In this document: positions 34,735-43,765 of the stretch, piece by piece
Layout of the letters: each line of letters opens with the position of its first letter
Numbering within the stretch: the first letter of the stretch is position 1
Assembly (NCBI RefSeq): GCF_963517015.1
Contig: NZ_CAUQDV010000001.1
Coordinates: forward strand, 2,238,001 to 2,302,000
Direction: 5' to 3'
Origin: an uncultured Devosia sp.
Lineage (GTDB): Bacteria > Pseudomonadota > Alphaproteobacteria > Rhizobiales > Devosiaceae
DNA: 64,000 nt
The notes under the pieces: model-generated
The model's input: the letters and a program-made list of their open reading frames with translations, nothing else
Told to the model about the DNA's origin: nothing
Database searches by the model: none
Program-made: the position numbers and the translations under genes

Positions 34735-34945
34735 CCTGCCTGCTGGGCGCTTGCGCCTTGCGCTGTGGCGGTTTGACTGCCATATTGAAGGCATACGTTT
34801 TCAGCCATAGTGGCTGCCAATGCCCGGTTTGCGCCGGTCCTCAGGCTCTCTGCTTCGCAATGCGAACGTTTCGTCGGCCCTCCTGCATGTCGCAGTGAGG
34901 GAAACCGCTCGTTCGCTTCGGCCCCGAGCTTTTCTGGATATCATC
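34735..34945. promoter_or_regulatory. leader/promoter region of the cold-shock gene
   Basis: No gene is seen in these 211 bases. A long 5' untranslated leader is usual for cspA-type genes and can act as a temperature-sensitive structure. Short inverted repeats are present (for example TCAGCCATAGTGGCTG at about 34801-34816), but I cannot fold the region reliably. Confidence 0.35.
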
Positions 34946-35161
34946 ATGGCTTCCATCACTGGCACCGTTAAATTCTTCAACACCACCAAGGGCTTCGGCT
35001 TTATCACCCCGGAAAGCGGCGGCAAGGATGCCTTCGTGCACATTTCCGCTGTCGAGCGTTCGGGCCTCAAGGGCCTCTATGAAAACGACAAGGTCACCTA
35101 TGACCTGGAGCAGGGCCGTGACGGCAAGGAATCTGCCGTAAACCTCTCGCTGGTGTCGTGA
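34946..35161 (+). CDS. cspA: cold-shock domain protein (CspA family)
   Basis: This 71-residue single cold-shock domain carries RNP1 KGFGFITP and RNP2 DAFVHIS. It binds single-stranded RNA and DNA and melts secondary structure as an RNA chaperone. The ATG at 34946 has only a weak ribosome site, common in this family. The TGA stop overlaps the GTG start of the next small ORF, which suggests translational coupling. Confidence 0.95.
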   Translation: MASITGTVKFFNTTKGFGFITPESGGKDAFVHISAVERSGLKGLYENDKVTYDLEQGRDGKESAVNLSLVS

Positions 35162-35352
35162 GCCACAAATACGCGGTCGGTCAGTCGCTCGAACTCCTGC
35201 CCAGCACGGGCTCGAGCCGCCGGCCTGGCGCTTGCACGGTGGTTTCGCGACTGCCGTTTGAGGGTCATGCGGTGCAGTATCGCGTCCAGGTTACGGCCGA
35301 GACGCATCAGCGCATCGTCAGCGAAAGCGACCTGAAGCTGCCAGCCAACTAA
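35158..35352 (+). CDS. small protein coupled to the cold-shock gene
   Basis: This 64-residue ORF starts with GTG at 35158, inside the stop region of the cold-shock gene (GTGA overlap). The protein is basic and likely beta-rich (VGQSLELLPS, VQYRVQVTAETHQRIVSESDLK). It has one cysteine and no membrane segment. Placement between a cold-shock gene and a clean terminator supports a two-gene operon. The function is unknown; a role with RNA or in cold response is a guess. Confidence 0.75.
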   Translation: MSHKYAVGQSLELLPSTGSSRRPGACTVVSRLPFEGHAVQYRVQVTAETHQRIVSESDLKLPAN

Positions 35353-35358
35353 TCGAGA

Positions 35359-35386
35359 AGGCCCGCTCCGGCGGGCCTTTTTCTTT
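35359..35386 (+). terminator. rho-independent terminator of the cold-shock operon
   Basis: The stem AGGCCCGC/GCGGGCCT with loop TCCG is followed by TTTTCTTT. It lies seven bases after the small ORF stop. Confidence 0.88.
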
Positions 35387-35456
35387 GCCGCATATCTGTG
35401 CCCAGCATTGCTTGGCCATAACGATGCGCTAGCCTGATGGCAAAGGGGAGATTGCC

Positions 35457-36185
35457 ATGGGCTGGGATGCCTTGCGGCTTTGGGGCGAGGATGCCCAAAG
35501 GATCGAAAAGCTGGCCGGGGGCGTGGCCAATGACGTCTGGAGCCTGCGGGTCAATGGGCGTCTGGCGGTCGGCCGGCTGGGGAAACGCGGTGACGCGGAC
35601 CTCCAATGGGAGGCAGAACTGCTGGTCTATCTGGCGCAGCATGGCATGACCGTGCCGGTGCCGATCCCCACCACGGATGGCCGGCTGTTTGCCCACGGGC
35701 TGGTGGTCATGGACTATGTGGAGGGCGTGGCGCCCGAGACGCCTGAGGATTGGCGGCGGGTGGCGGAGACTCTGCGCCGGCTGCATGCGCTGACCCGGGA
35801 CTGGCCGCAGCGTCCGGGCTGGCGCGGTGCGACCGATCTCCTGATCGAGCGCAAGGGCACACGGATCGATCTCGATGCCATGCCGGCTGAGGGCGTCACG
35901 CGCTGTCGCAAGGCCTGGGCGCGGATCGTCGGGCGCCCGACATCGGTCACGCATGGCGATCCCAATCCGCGCAATATCCGCATCACTGCCGACCGGGTCG
36001 GGTTGATCGACTGGGACGAGGCTCATGTCGATGTGTCCGATCTCGATCTCGACCTACCGGGCAATCCGGCCGGGTTTTCGGAAGACGAGTTCGACGTGGT
36101 GCAGCAGGCATCGGCCGCCTGGGAAGCGGCGGTGTGCTGGCGGGACGACTACGCGGAAAAGCGTCTGGCGGAGGTGCGAGCCTAG
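35457..36185 (+). CDS. aminoglycoside phosphotransferase/choline kinase-family protein
   Basis: This 242-residue protein has the kinase-like motifs of the APH family: the Brenner motif THGDPNPRNIRI near residue 163 with catalytic aspartate, and the metal-binding GLIDWDEAHVD near 183. The N-terminal lobe is short. It phosphorylates a hydroxyl on a small molecule; aminoglycoside resistance is not implied, as most members of this branch have unknown targets. The ATG at 35457 follows AAGGGGAGA. Confidence 0.8.
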   Translation: MGWDALRLWGEDAQRIEKLAGGVANDVWSLRVNGRLAVGRLGKRGDADLQWEAELLVYLAQHGMTVPVPIPTTDGRLFAHGLVVMDYVEGVAPETPEDWRRVAETLRRLHALTRDWPQRPGWRGATDLLIERKGTRIDLDAMPAEGVTRCRKAWARIVGRPTSVTHGDPNPRNIRITADRVGLIDWDEAHVDVSDLDLDLPGNPAGFSEDEFDVVQQASAAWEAAVCWRDDYAEKRLAEVRA

Positions 36186-36193
36186 CCCGGGCG

Positions 36194-36321
36194 TCATGCG
36201 GTGCTGGCCGAGACTTTGGGCTGGAGCCGCGGCGCGAGCAGCAACACGCCCAGGGCAAAGGGGATGAAGCAGGCCAGCGCATTGCGCAGGTCGACCTGCT
36301 CGGCGACGAAGCCAATTGAGT
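36194..36321 (-). pseudogene. 3' remnant of an MFS transporter gene
   Basis: On the minus strand a frame ending in TGA at 36194-36196 encodes about 41 residues. They include SIGFVAEQVDLRNALACFI and then FALGVLLLAPRL, which reads as the last helix and tail of an MFS transporter. No start and no upstream helices exist: the sequence changes character near 36320, and the BCCT gene begins its 3' region soon after. The rest of the MFS gene was probably lost by insertion or deletion. Confidence 0.6.
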
Positions 36322-36392
36322 ACTAGCTGCCCTGCCAATTGCTGGGTCCGGAAGTTGTTGCTGCCGAACCCAAAGGGCAAAGGACCGCGAGT

Positions 36393-38423
36393 TCAACCGC
36401 CGCTTGGATGCTCGGGTGCGCCATGAACCAGTTGAACCTCTGGCAGTTTCACGAGAGCCAGATAGCGCTCGAACTGCACGAGGACATCGGCGATGATCTG
36501 ATCGCGTCCCATGCCCATCACGTCATAACCACGGTTGCCGCTCGAAAAATACGTGCGGGCCTCATACCTCATCTCCGGCTTGCCTGCCGCCATGGGGGAG
36601 AGCACAGCGAGCGGATGACTGGCCAGGGACACGCCATAGACGAAGTCCCGGACACCCTCCGCTGGCGACCGCAAGGAGACGGACCCGTCTTCGGCCTGCT
36701 CGATGGTCGATGGTCGTCCTCGGCTCGTCAATTCGTCGGCCACTTGCTTCAGGGCCGACTGAACCTGGCTGTCGATGAACTTCTGCACTTCAGCCTGACG
36801 CGGTGCACGCAGCATAAGGCCGAGCCGCCGTTGCCAGGTGACGCCAGCGGCGGGTTGTGCCGGTGCCGGGCCACTTGCAGAGCGGTGTGCTTGTTGTTGG
36901 GCGACGTCGGACCGCATTCCGGTCAGCAGTGACCACAAAAGAGCGAGAATGACGATCACGAAGGGGAGTGCGCTGGCAATGGTGACGGATTGCAACGCCC
37001 CCACACCGCCCGAGAGCAGTAGCACTGCCGCGACGACACCGGCGAAGGCGCACCAGAAGACGCGCTGCAGTGTCGTGGTTTCGGTTTCCCCACCCGCCGC
37101 AATGGCGTCGATCACAAGGGATCCGGAATCGGCCGAGGTGACGAAGAAGATCGCAACCAGAATGACGGCAAGCGTCGAGGTGACAGCCGGGAACGGGAGG
37201 TAGGTGAAGAATTCAAACAGCCCAACGGACAGGTCATTTGCGATCGCCGTGCCCAGCGCGCCCCCGGCGACGCCGGCATCGATCGAAATGGCAGTGTTTC
37301 CAAACACGGTCATCCAAACGAAGGTGAAGCCAGCCGGGATGAACAATACGGCGGTGATGAACTCCCGAACGGTGCGGCCCCTGGAAATGCGGGCGATGAA
37401 CATGCCAACGAACGGCGACCAGGATATCCACCAGGCCCAATAGAACAGGGTCCAGGCATCGATCCAGGGCGTCGGTTCATAAGCGTAGATGTTGAAGGTC
37501 CGCAGCACGATGCTGTCCAGATAGAGACCGAGATTCTGGACGAAGTCGCGGAACAGATCGGCCGTTGGTCCAACCAGCAGCACGAACAGCATCAGGCAGA
37601 TCGCGACCAGCAAGTTGATTTCCGAAAGGATACGCACGCCCTTGTCGAGGCCGCTGACCACGGAAATCGTTGCCAGGGTGGTCACGCCGGCAATGATCAG
37701 CAGTTGGACAACGGGAGTCACCGGCACGCCAAACAGGAAATTGAGCCCCGAATTGATCTGATTGACGCCCACGCCCATCGAGGTCGCGAGGCCGAATATG
37801 GTGCCAACAATCGCGAAGATGTCGACCACATGTCCGATGGGCCCGTTGATGCGTTCCTTCAGCAAGGGGTAGAGCCCTGAGCGGATGGTGAGCGGCAGAT
37901 TGTAGCGATAGCCGAAATAGGCCAGCGAAAGGCCAACCACGGCATAGATTGCCCAGGCGTGAATGCCCCAATGAAGGAAGGTGACAGACATGGCTTCGCG
38001 CACGGCTTCGACCGAACGCGGCTCGGCAGTGGGCGGAACCATGTAGTGGGTGATTGGCTCACCCACGCCATAGAACATCAGGCCAATCCCCATCCCGGCG
38101 GCGAACAGCATGGCGATCCAGGACACAAAACTGAAGTCGGGTGTGGAGTCATCCGGTCCGAGCCTGAGATTGCCGAAGCGGCTGAGACAGATCAGCAGCA
38201 TCGCCACCAGCACGATGCCGACGGAGAGGAGATAGAGCCATCCGAAATTGGTGAGTATGCCCGATTGCAACCCGCCAAAAATCTCTTCGGCCTGCGAGGG
38301 GAAGAGAATCCCGATTGCGAGGAAAATGGCAATGATACCCAGCGCTCCGAAGAACACCGGGCGGTTGATGACGAATGGCTTGATCAAGATGGTCCTCGAT
38401 GTCTCGGCAGGCCGGCCGAGCAC
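36393..38423 (-). CDS. BCCT family transporter (BetT-like, choline/glycine betaine)
   Basis: This 676-residue protein has the BCCT plan of twelve helices with GMGIGLMFYGVGEP, the glycine-rich helix ATSMGVGVNQINSG, and the aromatic box WTLFYWAWWISWSPFVGMF. A long hydrophilic C-terminal domain of about 170 residues resembles BetT rather than BetP and may regulate osmotic activation. The GTG at 38423 is used; a TTG at about 38390 behind CGAGGA is an alternative. It stands beside a broken MFS gene and may be a late arrival. Confidence 0.9.
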   Translation of the reverse strand: MLGRPAETSRTILIKPFVINRPVFFGALGIIAIFLAIGILFPSQAEEIFGGLQSGILTNFGWLYLLSVGIVLVAMLLICLSRFGNLRLGPDDSTPDFSFVSWIAMLFAAGMGIGLMFYGVGEPITHYMVPPTAEPRSVEAVREAMSVTFLHWGIHAWAIYAVVGLSLAYFGYRYNLPLTIRSGLYPLLKERINGPIGHVVDIFAIVGTIFGLATSMGVGVNQINSGLNFLFGVPVTPVVQLLIIAGVTTLATISVVSGLDKGVRILSEINLLVAICLMLFVLLVGPTADLFRDFVQNLGLYLDSIVLRTFNIYAYEPTPWIDAWTLFYWAWWISWSPFVGMFIARISRGRTVREFITAVLFIPAGFTFVWMTVFGNTAISIDAGVAGGALGTAIANDLSVGLFEFFTYLPFPAVTSTLAVILVAIFFVTSADSGSLVIDAIAAGGETETTTLQRVFWCAFAGVVAAVLLLSGGVGALQSVTIASALPFVIVILALLWSLLTGMRSDVAQQQAHRSASGPAPAQPAAGVTWQRRLGLMLRAPRQAEVQKFIDSQVQSALKQVADELTSRGRPSTIEQAEDGSVSLRSPAEGVRDFVYGVSLASHPLAVLSPMAAGKPEMRYEARTYFSSGNRGYDVMGMGRDQIIADVLVQFERYLALVKLPEVQLVHGAPEHPSGG

Positions 38424-38526
38424 CCACGCAAGCCAGCTTCATGCAAAGACACCAGGACCAACAAGGTTCCAGACGCTCGGACGGATCGCCGCTCCAATCC
38501 CCGTCTGTGTTAGGCGCAGTTAACGT

Positions 38527-38559
38527 CAGAAAGCCTCGGCGTCGTACCGAGGCTTTCTG
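38527..38559. terminator. 13-bp perfect hairpin, possible nrdJ terminator
   Basis: CAGAAAGCCTCGG (38527-38539) pairs perfectly with 38547-38559 around a 7-nt loop. Outer ACGTCA/TGACGT bases could extend it. No long T-run follows on either strand, so it may terminate weakly or mark an insertion boundary. Confidence 0.5.
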
Positions 38560-38615
38560 CTTATGACGTCAAAGCGCAACAGTGGCGACTGTCAAAGCCA
38601 GCTGCCAGTCCGAGT

Positions 38616-41600
38616 TCAACTGCACCCCGTCGTCGTCCCACACGTATCGCATTTCAAGCACGTGCCATTCCGCACCATCGTAAAGTTGTGGCACTCCGTG
38701 CACTGGTCGCCTGTGTAGCCCTTCATCTGTGCTTCCGCCCGCAGCAGGCCGGCATCCTTTGACGGCGCAGTTGGCATCGCGGCCAGCTCGGGTTCGGCCA
38801 AGACCGGCGCTACCTGGCTGTCCTGTTTCAGTGCGGTTGCCGAGCGTAACGCCGTGATGGTCGACGTCTGCATGGCCTGGACCGGGTTGGCCGGGCCTTG
38901 GTCGCCGGGGACCAGCATCAGGTTCTTGTTGGCGACGCGGCCGCGGGTCATGCCGCGGGAGACAAAGCGCTCGGCGGGCACCGAGGAACTCGCAGGGCTG
39001 CGGGTGTCTTCGGCCACGCCCTTGCCGAGCGAAGGGGCAGTGTCGGGCGCGACATGGGCCAGGTCATTGCGGTCGAGATAGGCGATGGCCAGTTCGCGGA
39101 AGATATAGTCGAGGATCGAGGTCGCGCTCTTGATGGTCTCGTTGCCAATGACCATGCCGGCCGGCTCAAATTTGGTGAAGGTGAAGGCCTCCACATATTC
39201 TTCCAGCGGCACGCCATATTGCAGGCCCAGCGAGATGGCGATGGCGAAATTGTTGAGCAGGCCCCGCAGGGTCGCGCCTTCCTTGTTCATGTCGATGAAG
39301 ATTTCGCCGAGGCGACCATCCTCATATTCGCCGGTGCGCAGGAAGATGGTGTTGCCGCCGATCTTGGCCTTTTGCGTATAGCCCTTGCGGCGGGTCGGCA
39401 GCTTTTCCTGCTCGCGGTAATGCACGCGCTCAATGATCTTCTCGATGATCTTTTCGGCCACGACCGGCACGCGGGCGGCGGCATTGAGCGCCATCAGGTC
39501 TTCGACGGCGTCGTCGTCTTCGTCATCGGCTGCAGCCAGGATTGAGGAGTTGAGCGGCTGGGAGAGCTTTGAGCCGTCGCGATAGAGTGCGTTGGCCTTC
39601 AGCGCCAGGCGCCAGGACAGCATGTAAGCCTCTTTGGCGTCCTCCACCGTGGCGTCATTGGGCATGTTGATGGTCTTGGAAATGGCGCCAGAGATGAAGG
39701 GCTGGGCGGCGGCCATCATCAGGATATGGCTTTCGACCGAGAGGTAGCGCTTGCCAATCTTGCCGCAGGGGGTGGCGCAATCGAAGACGGACAAGTGTTC
39801 GGCCTTGAGATGGGGGGCGCCTTCCAGGGTCATGGCGCCGACGACATGGAGATTTGCCGCCTCGATGTCCTTCTTGCCAAAGCCAAGGAACGGCAGCAGC
39901 TCGAAGGTGAAGTCGTTCATCTGCTCGTCGGTGACGCCGAGGGTCTTGAGGAAGTCCTGGCCGAGCGTCCACTGGTTGAAGACGAATTTGATGTCGAAGG
40001 CCGAGAGCAGCGCCTTGTTGAGCGCCTCGATCTTGTCGTCCGAAAAACCCTTGGCGCGGAGTGTGGATGGATTGACGCCGGGGGCCTGGTTGAGATTGCC
40101 GTGGCCGACTGCATAGGCCTCCATCTCGGCGATCTGGCTTTCGGAATAGCCAAGGGTGCGCAGGGCCGGGGGCACGGCGCGATTGATGATCTTGAAATAG
40201 CCGCCGCCGGCGAGCTTCTTGAATTTCACCAGGGCGAAATCGGGCTCGATGCCGGTGGTGTCGCAATCCATGACCAGGCCAATCGTGCCCGTGGGCGCGA
40301 TAACGGAAACCTGGGCGTTACGGAAGCCATGGCTCTTGCCGAGTTCAAGGGCATTGTCCCAGGCGAGCTTGGCGCGTTCGGACAGGGCCGCGTCCTTGAG
40401 ATTGGCGTGGTCGAGCGGGACGGGATTGATGGAGAGGCTTTCATAGCCATCGGCCATGCCATGGGCTGCATTGCGATGGTTTCGGATGACGCGCAGCATG
40501 TGCTTGCTGTTGCGCTTGTAGTCCTTGAAGGGGCCGAGCTCCTTGGCCATTTCAGCCGAGGTCGCATAGCTGACGCCGGTCAAGATGGCTGTGACGGCGC
40601 CGGCAATGGCGCGGCCTTCGGCGGAGTCATAGGGAATGCCGGAGGTCATCAGCAGGCCGCCGATATTGGCATAGCCGATGCCCAGGGTCCGGTATTCGAA
40701 GCTCCGTTCGGCAATGGCGCGCGACGGGAATTGCGCCATCATCACCGAGATTTCGAGGACGATGGTCCAGAGACGGATGGTGTGCTCGTAAGATGCGGTG
40801 TCGAAGCTGCCGTCCTGGTTGCGGTAGGGCAGCAGGTTGACCGAGGCGAGATTGCAGGCCGTGTCGTCGAGGAACATATATTCCGAGCAGGGGTTCGATG
40901 CGTTGATCGGGCCGGCTTCGGGCGAAGTGTGCCACTCGTTGATCGTGGTGTGATACTGGATGCCGGGATCGGCCGAGGCCCAGGCGGCATAGCCGACCTG
41001 TTCCCAGAGATCGCGGGCTTTCAGCGTCTTGGTCACCTTGCCGGTAGCGCGGGCCGTCAGGTTCCAGTCGCCATCGCCTTCCACGGCGCGCAGGAAGTCA
41101 TCGGTGACGCGGACGGAATTGTTGGAATTCTGGCCGGAGACGGTGAGATAGGCCTCGCTGTCCCAATCGGTGTCATAGACCGGAAAATCCACATCCGTGT
41201 AGCCCTGCTTGGCGAACTGGATGACGCGGTAGATATAGTTCTCCGGCACCAGTGCTTTCTTGGCGGCGCGGACCTCGCGCTTGAGGGCGGGATTCTTGGC
41301 CACGTCGAAGCAGTCGTCGGCATTGCCTTCGCAATTGACGGCAGCCTTCATGATCGCCTTGAGATGCTTGCTGACCACCTTGGAGCCGGTCACGAGGGCG
41401 GCGACCTTCTGCTCCTCCTTGACCTTCCAGTTGATATATTCTTCCACATCGGGGTGATCGATATCGAGCACGACCATCTTGGCGGCGCGGCGCGTGGTGC
41501 CGCCCGACTTGATGGCGCCAGCGGCGCGATCACCGATCTTGAGGAAGCTCATCAGGCCCGATGACTTGCCGCCGCCCGAGAGCTTTTCGCCCGAGCCGCG

Positions 41601-42314
41601 CAGGGCGGAGAAATTGGTGCCGGTTCCCGAGCCATATTTGAACAGGCGCGCTTCGCGGACCCAGAGGTCCATGATGCCGTTTTCATTGACCAGGTCGTCG
41701 TTGACAGACTGGATGAAGCAGGCATGGGGTTGGGGATGCTCGTATGAGCTTTTCGATTGCACCAGCTTGTGGGTGAAGGGGTCGACGTAGAAATGGCCCT
41801 GGCTGGGGCCGTCGATGCCATAGGCCCAGTGAATGCCGGTGTTGAACCATTGCGGCGAATTGGGCGCCACGCGCTGGGTGGCGAGCATGAAGGCCAGTTC
41901 GTCGCGGAAGGCGAGAGCGTCGTCTTCGGAGTCGAAATAGCCGCCCTTCCAGCCCCAATAGGTCCAGGTTCCGGCGAGACGGTCAAAAACCTGGCGCGAA
42001 TCGAGCTCGGAGCCATAGCGCTCGTCCTCGGGGAGTTTTGCCAGCGCGGCCTCGTCGGGCACGGATCGCCACAGCCAGGACGGCACGGCGTTCTCTTCGA
42101 CGGTCTTCAGCGCCTTGGCGACGCCCGCCTTGCGGAAATACTTCTGCGCAATGATATCGGCCGCGACCTGGCTCCAGGCGGCGGGAATGGCGATGTTTTC
42201 GAGTTTGAACACGACCGAGCCATCGGGATTGCGGATCTCGCTGGTCGCCGAGCGGAAGTCCACTCCTGCGTAGCGATCCTGACCGGCGGACGTGAAACGA
42301 CGTTCGATGTGCAT
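38616..42314 (-). CDS. nrdJ: class II ribonucleotide reductase, adenosylcobalamin-dependent
   Basis: The ATG at 42314, behind GGGGA, gives 1232 residues, a normal size. It has the motif SNPCSEYMFLDDTACNLASV of the active site, the loop FKYGSGTGTNFSALRG near residue 230, and a C-terminal zinc/redox tail ECHNFTMVRNGTCLKCDTCG. NrdJ makes deoxynucleotides with a coenzyme B12 radical, working with or without oxygen. A longer ORF extension upstream is rejected. I see no other reductase genes in the window. Confidence 0.96.
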   Translation of the reverse strand: MHIERRFTSAGQDRYAGVDFRSATSEIRNPDGSVVFKLENIAIPAAWSQVAADIIAQKYFRKAGVAKALKTVEENAVPSWLWRSVPDEAALAKLPEDERYGSELDSRQVFDRLAGTWTYWGWKGGYFDSEDDALAFRDELAFMLATQRVAPNSPQWFNTGIHWAYGIDGPSQGHFYVDPFTHKLVQSKSSYEHPQPHACFIQSVNDDLVNENGIMDLWVREARLFKYGSGTGTNFSALRGSGEKLSGGGKSSGLMSFLKIGDRAAGAIKSGGTTRRAAKMVVLDIDHPDVEEYINWKVKEEQKVAALVTGSKVVSKHLKAIMKAAVNCEGNADDCFDVAKNPALKREVRAAKKALVPENYIYRVIQFAKQGYTDVDFPVYDTDWDSEAYLTVSGQNSNNSVRVTDDFLRAVEGDGDWNLTARATGKVTKTLKARDLWEQVGYAAWASADPGIQYHTTINEWHTSPEAGPINASNPCSEYMFLDDTACNLASVNLLPYRNQDGSFDTASYEHTIRLWTIVLEISVMMAQFPSRAIAERSFEYRTLGIGYANIGGLLMTSGIPYDSAEGRAIAGAVTAILTGVSYATSAEMAKELGPFKDYKRNSKHMLRVIRNHRNAAHGMADGYESLSINPVPLDHANLKDAALSERAKLAWDNALELGKSHGFRNAQVSVIAPTGTIGLVMDCDTTGIEPDFALVKFKKLAGGGYFKIINRAVPPALRTLGYSESQIAEMEAYAVGHGNLNQAPGVNPSTLRAKGFSDDKIEALNKALLSAFDIKFVFNQWTLGQDFLKTLGVTDEQMNDFTFELLPFLGFGKKDIEAANLHVVGAMTLEGAPHLKAEHLSVFDCATPCGKIGKRYLSVESHILMMAAAQPFISGAISKTINMPNDATVEDAKEAYMLSWRLALKANALYRDGSKLSQPLNSSILAAADDEDDDAVEDLMALNAAARVPVVAEKIIEKIIERVHYREQEKLPTRRKGYTQKAKIGGNTIFLRTGEYEDGRLGEIFIDMNKEGATLRGLLNNFAIAISLGLQYGVPLEEYVEAFTFTKFEPAGMVIGNETIKSATSILDYIFRELAIAYLDRNDLAHVAPDTAPSLGKGVAEDTRSPASSSVPAERFVSRGMTRGRVANKNLMLVPGDQGPANPVQAMQTSTITALRSATALKQDSQVAPVLAEPELAAMPTAPSKDAGLLRAEAQMKGYTGDQCTECHNFTMVRNGTCLKCDTCGTTTGCS

Positions 42315-42797
42315 GCTATTCCCCAATATGACGGGCGTGACTGAGCCCGCGAGCCGGATGTCCGGCCTCACCCAATGCTGTTTGACGCTGTACCAACCTG
42401 TGCCCGGAGCGGGCGCCGATCTGATCTGCCGGCGCTCTGGATCGAGGACTTGCCTGCGGCGGAAAATGTCGCGGGCCGGGCAAAACACTCTGCCGATTCA
42501 AACGGGTCGTCAACGCGTGAAATCACTAGTGCTAGTGGTCAGGCTGTCGCAGCGAACAAGCGATGGTAGGTAAAATATGGGAATTGCGAGGATAAAGATC
42601 AAGCAGATCCGGGGCCTTGCCCGGTCCGCTTGCGGCTCTTGCAGAACTGTGCCGCGCTGACATGACGAAACTTGAACCTGCGCTGCCAAGGCCTTGCAGG
42701 ATCGCAGCTTTCAGCGCCCGTTCACCGATGCTTTACCATGGAGGCGATGAGCCAGACTCAGCGGCGGCGTGGGTCGTCAAGTTCAGAAATCTGCGGG
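42315..42797. promoter_or_regulatory. intergenic region upstream of nrdJ
   Basis: No convincing gene lies in these 483 bases; a small plus-strand ORF at 42617-42880 runs into the phosphotransferase gene and looks like a shadow. The stretch CACTAGTGCTAGTGG at 42524-42538 contains a palindrome CACTAGTG plus a repeated CTAGTG half, a possible regulator site for nrdJ. I looked for a cobalamin riboswitch B12 box and did not find one. Confidence 0.4.
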
Positions 42798-43574
42798 TCA
42801 GAACAGCTCGTCCAATGCGGTGTAGTAGTCGTAGCGCTGCTGATCCCATTGTGCGCCATAGGCGGCAAGGAAAGCGGTGACATGCCCGGGTCCGCAATTG
42901 AAGGCGAGGCTGCGGCAGGCGATGGAAAGGTCCTGCCAGCGATCCGCCACGCCCAGTCGCCCGCAATCGATAAAACCCGAGAAACGGCCGTTGTCCGCCA
43001 TGAGATTGGGCAGGCTCACATCGCCATGGGTAACCACCAGGTCACTGGTTTGCGGCCGGTTCTGCATCAGCCAGTCCAGCACTTGCACCGCGGTCCAGCC
43101 GACATGAGCCGTATCGAAATCGCTCTCGTCGACGATGCCGGCGGCGACATTGTCCGCACCGGCCCCAAGGCGCTTGTCGAGTCGATGATCGAAGGGGCAG
43201 GCAGCTATGTCCAGCGCGTGCAATTGGCGGAGGCTGGAGGCCAGGATATCGACGATCAATTCGGGTTGGGTGGCCCATTCGGTCAGGTCAGCACCGGGCA
43301 TGGCCGTCATCAGCAGCCAGTTACGGCCATCGCACTCGAAAAAGTCCCTGAGCTGCGGGGCGGCAAGGCCAGTTCCCGTCAACCAGCGCAGGCGCTCGGC
43401 CTCGCCGGGCAGTTCGCTCAAGGGATGGACTGGAGCGGATTTGAGAAAGAGTGCTTCGTCACCGATGATACGCCAGACAGACGCGCCCGATTTGCCGATG
43501 GTGACCGGCGTCCATTGAGCTGTTTCCAGTTTCCGCAAGGCAGCTGGCAATGGGGTATCGCCTGAATAGGGCAT
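42798..43574 (-). CDS. APH(3')-type aminoglycoside O-phosphotransferase
   Basis: The ATG at 43574 gives 258 residues, close to APH(3') enzymes (about 265). The catalytic region VVTHGDVSLPNLM, the metal site GFIDCGRLGVADRWQDL, and the C-terminal LDELF all match APH(3') rather than the broader kinase family. These enzymes phosphorylate kanamycin and neomycin at the 3'-hydroxyl. No mobile element is adjacent, so this looks like an intrinsic chromosomal gene. A longer reading to 43739 is rejected. Confidence 0.85.
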   Translation of the reverse strand: MPYSGDTPLPAALRKLETAQWTPVTIGKSGASVWRIIGDEALFLKSAPVHPLSELPGEAERLRWLTGTGLAAPQLRDFFECDGRNWLLMTAMPGADLTEWATQPELIVDILASSLRQLHALDIAACPFDHRLDKRLGAGADNVAAGIVDESDFDTAHVGWTAVQVLDWLMQNRPQTSDLVVTHGDVSLPNLMADNGRFSGFIDCGRLGVADRWQDLSIACRSLAFNCGPGHVTAFLAAYGAQWDQQRYDYYTALDELF

Positions 43575-43765
43575 GTTGGGTGTCCTGATGCTGGCCGGGA
43601 GTGAAAGTGCTGCAAGAACAGAGGGTAGGGCGCCCCTCCCAGAGGAGCAAGGGCCGGACGCATGAGGAGCTGCACCTGTCCAAATTTGCCTGCAAAACGC
43701 TAGGCTCAGCGCGCTGCCCATGCTAAACCGCCCGAACACGCATATCTCGACGGCGGAATCGACAA

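Noticed and set aside
39726..41564. Plus-strand ORF of 612 codons inside nrdJ
   Set aside because: The complementary frame of a highly conserved reductase; no known motif in this frame.
42315..42500. Cobalamin riboswitch upstream of nrdJ
   Set aside because: No B12-box-like sequence was recognised on the minus strand.
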